From Methanosarcinales archaeon (lineage in GTDB: Archaea; Halobacteriota; Methanosarcinia; Methanosarcinales; Methanocomedenaceae): 7,923 nucleotides of DNA. The stretch covers positions 1-7,923 of the forward strand of contig DAOWEE010000170.1 of NCBI GenBank assembly GCA_030638625.1. The letters run 5' to 3'. Below are positions 5,767-7,923 of this stretch, piece after piece. Every line of letters begins with the position of its first letter. The stretch's first letter is position 1. The translations under genes and the position numbers were made by a program. Under the pieces are notes generated by a model. The model did not search any database. It was not told where the DNA came from and saw only the letters and a list, made by a program, of their open reading frames with translations.

Positions 5767-6870
5767 TTAATACTGCGGTTCCAATCCCTCGATCTTTGAA
5801 AACGTTGTATCTGCTTCTTTTCGTATAGCCATACGGTCACGTTTATCTTTTTCTATTTGTATGGCCTCGACCGCAAGAGCGTACAGGTTCTCAAGTTCGG
5901 CTGTGGTCTCAAGCGTCACTACAGACAAAACTTTTGGGACCTCACCATTTCGGATAATCACTCCTTTGAACACATGACCGATATGAGATGATAGTTTGTC
6001 AATCTCACCTGAAATATCATCAATGCTCAAATACTTGCGGTCGCCCCTCATGATTATCATTGCTCTGCTGCCTTCTTCAAACACATTAGAAGAAAACAGC
6101 AAACCGCTGGGAGAAAGACTGTCATGTATGACCGACCGAATCGAGTTCTTCCCATCACCCTTGGCATATCCGATTGTGGCAAAACCGGCGCCACCAGACA
6201 TAACTGTTTTAAAATCACCCAGGTCAGTGACCATCATCATCTCACTGTCCAGTGCTTCAAGCAAGAATAATATCCGGTCAGCAATCATGTTGTTAATGCC
6301 ATCATAGGCACTCTGTATGTCTCCGCCCGCATCTTTCAGGAACTGGTTATCTGCCAGTATTATGCCGTCAGTTCCACTGTCGTACATTTCCTTTAGACAA
6401 AATGCAGAGTTCTGGAGATATATGGTACCCTCTTCCCTGAAAGGCAATACCACAATGGAATAAACTGGAAATTCATATCTTTCCTTCAATTCTTTTACTA
6501 AAAGCGGGCTGAACGAAGAGCCGGTACCGCCTGAAGATGACGTAATGACAAAAGCCACATCAAACTCTCCTCTTTCCGTGATGTTTCTCATTATGAGATC
6601 CTTATTGTCATTAAAACACTGCTTGCCCACCATGCGATTGGCACCTACACCATGAAGGTTCGGGATATGGATTCGATCCTTAGCTTTTGTATAATGCATT
6701 TCCTTCAGGTCATTTATGGCAGTATTGATAGCAATGGTCTCTACCCGAGATGGAAATTTCTGCCTGGAATAATATTTTGAGAACTTACCGCCGCCAAAGG
6801 CTTCCCTATTAACAGCGTCCAAAATCCTATTGCCGCACTGACCGGTCCCAACCATCAAGACATTTAACAA
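5767..6870 (-). CDS. cetZ: Tubulin/FtsZ-superfamily GTPase, CetZ-type
   Basis: Cytoskeletal GTPase of 367 residues. CetZ proteins are known in haloarchaea to act in cell shape and motility rather than division. Visible: T1 loop GTGQCGNRI at 8-16 (the QCGN form is notably tubulin-like), the T3 region near 70-80, the T4 signature GGTGSS at 114-119, DNQ at 174-176 in a probable nucleotide contact, and the T7/catalytic region VTDLGDFKTVM at 214-224, which aligns with the NxDxxD loop of FtsZ and keeps both acids (Asp216, Asp219) but not the Asn. The C-terminal tail is short and has no obvious FtsZ-type protein-binding peptide. Start: a TTG at 6870, chosen because AAGGAGGAT lies at ideal spacing and the next in-frame ATG would cut into the T1 strand. 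It follows a membrane-anchored surface protein by 29 bases, so the two are probably co-transcribed. CetZ is preferred over FtsZ or the FtsZ-like membrane-remodelling families, but subfamily placement needs a tree. Confidence 0.85.
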   Translation of the reverse strand: MLNVLMVGTGQCGNRILDAVNREAFGGGKFSKYYSRQKFPSRVETIAINTAINDLKEMHYTKAKDRIHIPNLHGVGANRMVGKQCFNDNKDLIMRNITERGEFDVAFVITSSSGGTGSSFSPLLVKELKERYEFPVYSIVVLPFREEGTIYLQNSAFCLKEMYDSGTDGIILADNQFLKDAGGDIQSAYDGINNMIADRILFLLEALDSEMMMVTDLGDFKTVMSGGAGFATIGYAKGDGKNSIRSVIHDSLSPSGLLFSSNVFEEGSRAMIIMRGDRKYLSIDDISGEIDKLSSHIGHVFKGVIIRNGEVPKVLSVVTLETTAELENLYALAVEAIQIEKDKRDRMAIRKEADTTFSKIEGLEPQY

Positions 6871-6879
6871 TTAAATAAT

Positions 6880-6884
6880 CCTCC
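6880..6884 (-). promoter_or_regulatory. Ribosome binding site that decides the TTG start of cetZ
   Basis: The minus strand reads AAGGAGGAT, with GGAGG nine bases before the TTG at 6870. No ATG in the right frame exists at suitable spacing, so this site supports a non-ATG start. It sits in the 29-base gap after the surface-protein stop, showing independent ribosome loading within an operon. Confidence 0.85.
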
Positions 6885-6899
6885 TTAATCTCATTTTTT

Positions 6900-7923
6900 T
6901 TACATCCTGAACTGACTGCGTCTCCAGTGCAACCAACCTGCAATGGCGATAATAACAATAACCGGAGTAATGTATACATAAATCGGATATTCTGCCAGAG
7001 AATCATATTTACCCTTTTCAACATAGAACATATCTGAAGTCACTTCTTCTGGTATATCTTGTACGCCGTTATTATATGTCAATTTTACTGTTAAATTATT
7101 AGCTCCGACTTCATCGGCTCTGAGTGTGAATTTATACTCATCCTCATACCTTGCTCCAAATATGCTCTTTTGAATAATAGGTTTCTCATTTATTATATCG
7201 ATGTCTTCTGAGCCCGAAAGATACGTTAAGTTTTGAGGAATGACTGGAGTAATCTTAATAGTGGAAGCAGGTACATCCTTTAAGTTCTTAACATATATTG
7301 TAAAAGTAATCTTTTCATCGCGCTTTAATTTTGTCTTGTCCTGAGATATTGTGATTTCAAGTTCAGACGTCTCCACTTCTTCTTCAGCCACGGTCACAGT
7401 GGGTCTTGTGGATGGAGAAGTGTAATCATCCCCAAATACCGAAGATGAATAAGTGGCTACGGCAGGACTGAGAGTGAAAGTACCACTTTTGGCAGCCTCA
7501 ACTTCATAGATGTACATCTGGATATATGTGGTACCAACAGCGAGTTCACTTGGGTAAGTTGAATAAATGTTAGATTTGAAAGTAAAACCCGGAGTTATGC
7601 CAGGGTCTATGCTGACTCGTTGCGCAGTACCACTACCGGTATTTCTGGCTTTGATAGTTACCCTGATAGTATCCCCTATATCTACTGAGGATTTATCTAC
7701 TTCTTTAGTGAGAGTGATTGAAGGCTCGCCGACATATATGGCATTTGAAACACCACCATCTACAGCCTTTTCATATTCCACGGTTATACCAGTGGTTGTG
7801 ATGTCCACAATTGCATACTGGGATGAGAGGTTCTTTTCGTTAACCAATATTTCAATTGAACCGCTTTGGTATTTTACCCGCCTTTTATCATCTACTATAG
7901 TTGTAGAAACAGTTAAATCGTCA
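6900..7923 (-). CDS. Membrane-anchored S-layer-type surface protein (COG1361-like), N-terminus outside the window
   Basis: Partial: the frame is open to the window edge, and 340 C-terminal residues are visible. A TTG at 7847 is not the likely start, because coding-type sequence continues upstream (DDLTVSTTIVDDKRRVKYQ...). Two beta-sandwich repeats of about 115 residues follow, at roughly 65-180 and 187-303. Each begins with a strand then a 'DIGDTIRVTIKARNTG' or 'KRDEKITFTIYVKNLK' pattern typical of CARDB/DUF11/NEW3-like modules in archaeal surface proteins. A hydrophobic helix at about 313-332 (YPIYVYITPVIVIIAIAGWL) precedes a basic tail (RRSQFR), so the repeats face outside and the tail the cytoplasm. 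Three N-linked sequons (NLS, NLT, NLT) fit an extracellular, glycosylated protein. It precedes cetZ by 29 bases. The exact role is unknown: envelope component, adhesin or an anchor for the CetZ system are possible. Confidence 0.8.
   Translation of the reverse strand, partial: DDLTVSTTIVDDKRRVKYQSGSIEILVNEKNLSSQYAIVDITTTGITVEYEKAVDGGVSNAIYVGEPSITLTKEVDKSSVDIGDTIRVTIKARNTGSGTAQRVSIDPGITPGFTFKSNIYSTYPSELAVGTTYIQMYIYEVEAAKSGTFTLSPAVATYSSSVFGDDYTSPSTRPTVTVAEEEVETSELEITISQDKTKLKRDEKITFTIYVKNLKDVPASTIKITPVIPQNLTYLSGSEDIDIINEKPIIQKSIFGARYEDEYKFTLRADEVGANNLTVKLTYNNGVQDIPEEVTSDMFYVEKGKYDSLAEYPIYVYITPVIVIIAIAGWLHWRRSQFRM

Noticed and set aside
6900..7847. TTG at 7847 as the start of the surface protein
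   Set aside because: The same frame continues upstream without a stop to the window edge with similar sequence, no SD precedes the TTG, and a secretion signal is missing. The gene is therefore partial.
1..7923. CRISPR array, tRNA, rRNA, insertion sequence or attachment site
   Set aside because: I see no regularly spaced repeats, no cloverleaf or rRNA-like sequence, no transposase and no terminal inverted repeats; gaps between genes are at most about 135 bases.

Overview
The window looks like a stretch of chromosome from a methanogen-related euryarchaeon, most probably Methanosarcinales or a related ANME-type lineage. Three things point there: a group II chaperonin (thermosome), an archaea-specific superfamily II helicase, and a tubulin-like CetZ protein beside a membrane-anchored S-layer-type surface protein. 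Archaeal signals support this: TATA-like boxes ahead of two transcription units and strong GGAGG-type ribosome binding sites. The exact genus is inference; no rRNA or other decisive marker is present.

Every supported gene is on the minus strand, so transcription runs from high to low coordinates. In that order the window holds: (a) the C-terminal part of a surface protein with two beta-sandwich repeats and a C-terminal membrane anchor (7923-6900, cut by the window edge), then 29 bases later a CetZ-type GTPase (6870-5767), evidently one operon; (b) a 133-base gap with a promoter candidate whose TATA box lies inside a perfect ACTAAT/ATTAGT inverted repeat; (c) a tight unit of two predicted HTH regulators and a helicase (5633-1867), where the regulators overlap by 4 bases (ATGA) and the helicase starts at or 12 bases after the stop of the second; (d) a 123-base gap holding a G-quadruplex motif across the helicase stop codon, an overlapping hairpin, a TATA box and a strong SD; (e) the thermosome gene (1743-91); and (f) a possible start of one more gene running off the window at position 1.

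Functionally, the surface protein and CetZ suggest a link between envelope and cytoskeleton (cell shape or surface structure). The regulator-regulator-helicase unit looks like a self-regulated nucleic acid processing module of unknown trigger. The thermosome is a housekeeping or stress chaperonin with its own promoter. There is no CRISPR array, tRNA, rRNA, insertion sequence or clear mobile element. The points most worth a second look are the G-quadruplex/hairpin overlap at the helicase-thermosome junction, the inverted repeat framing the TATA box of the regulator operon, and the uncharacterised regulator-helicase module.
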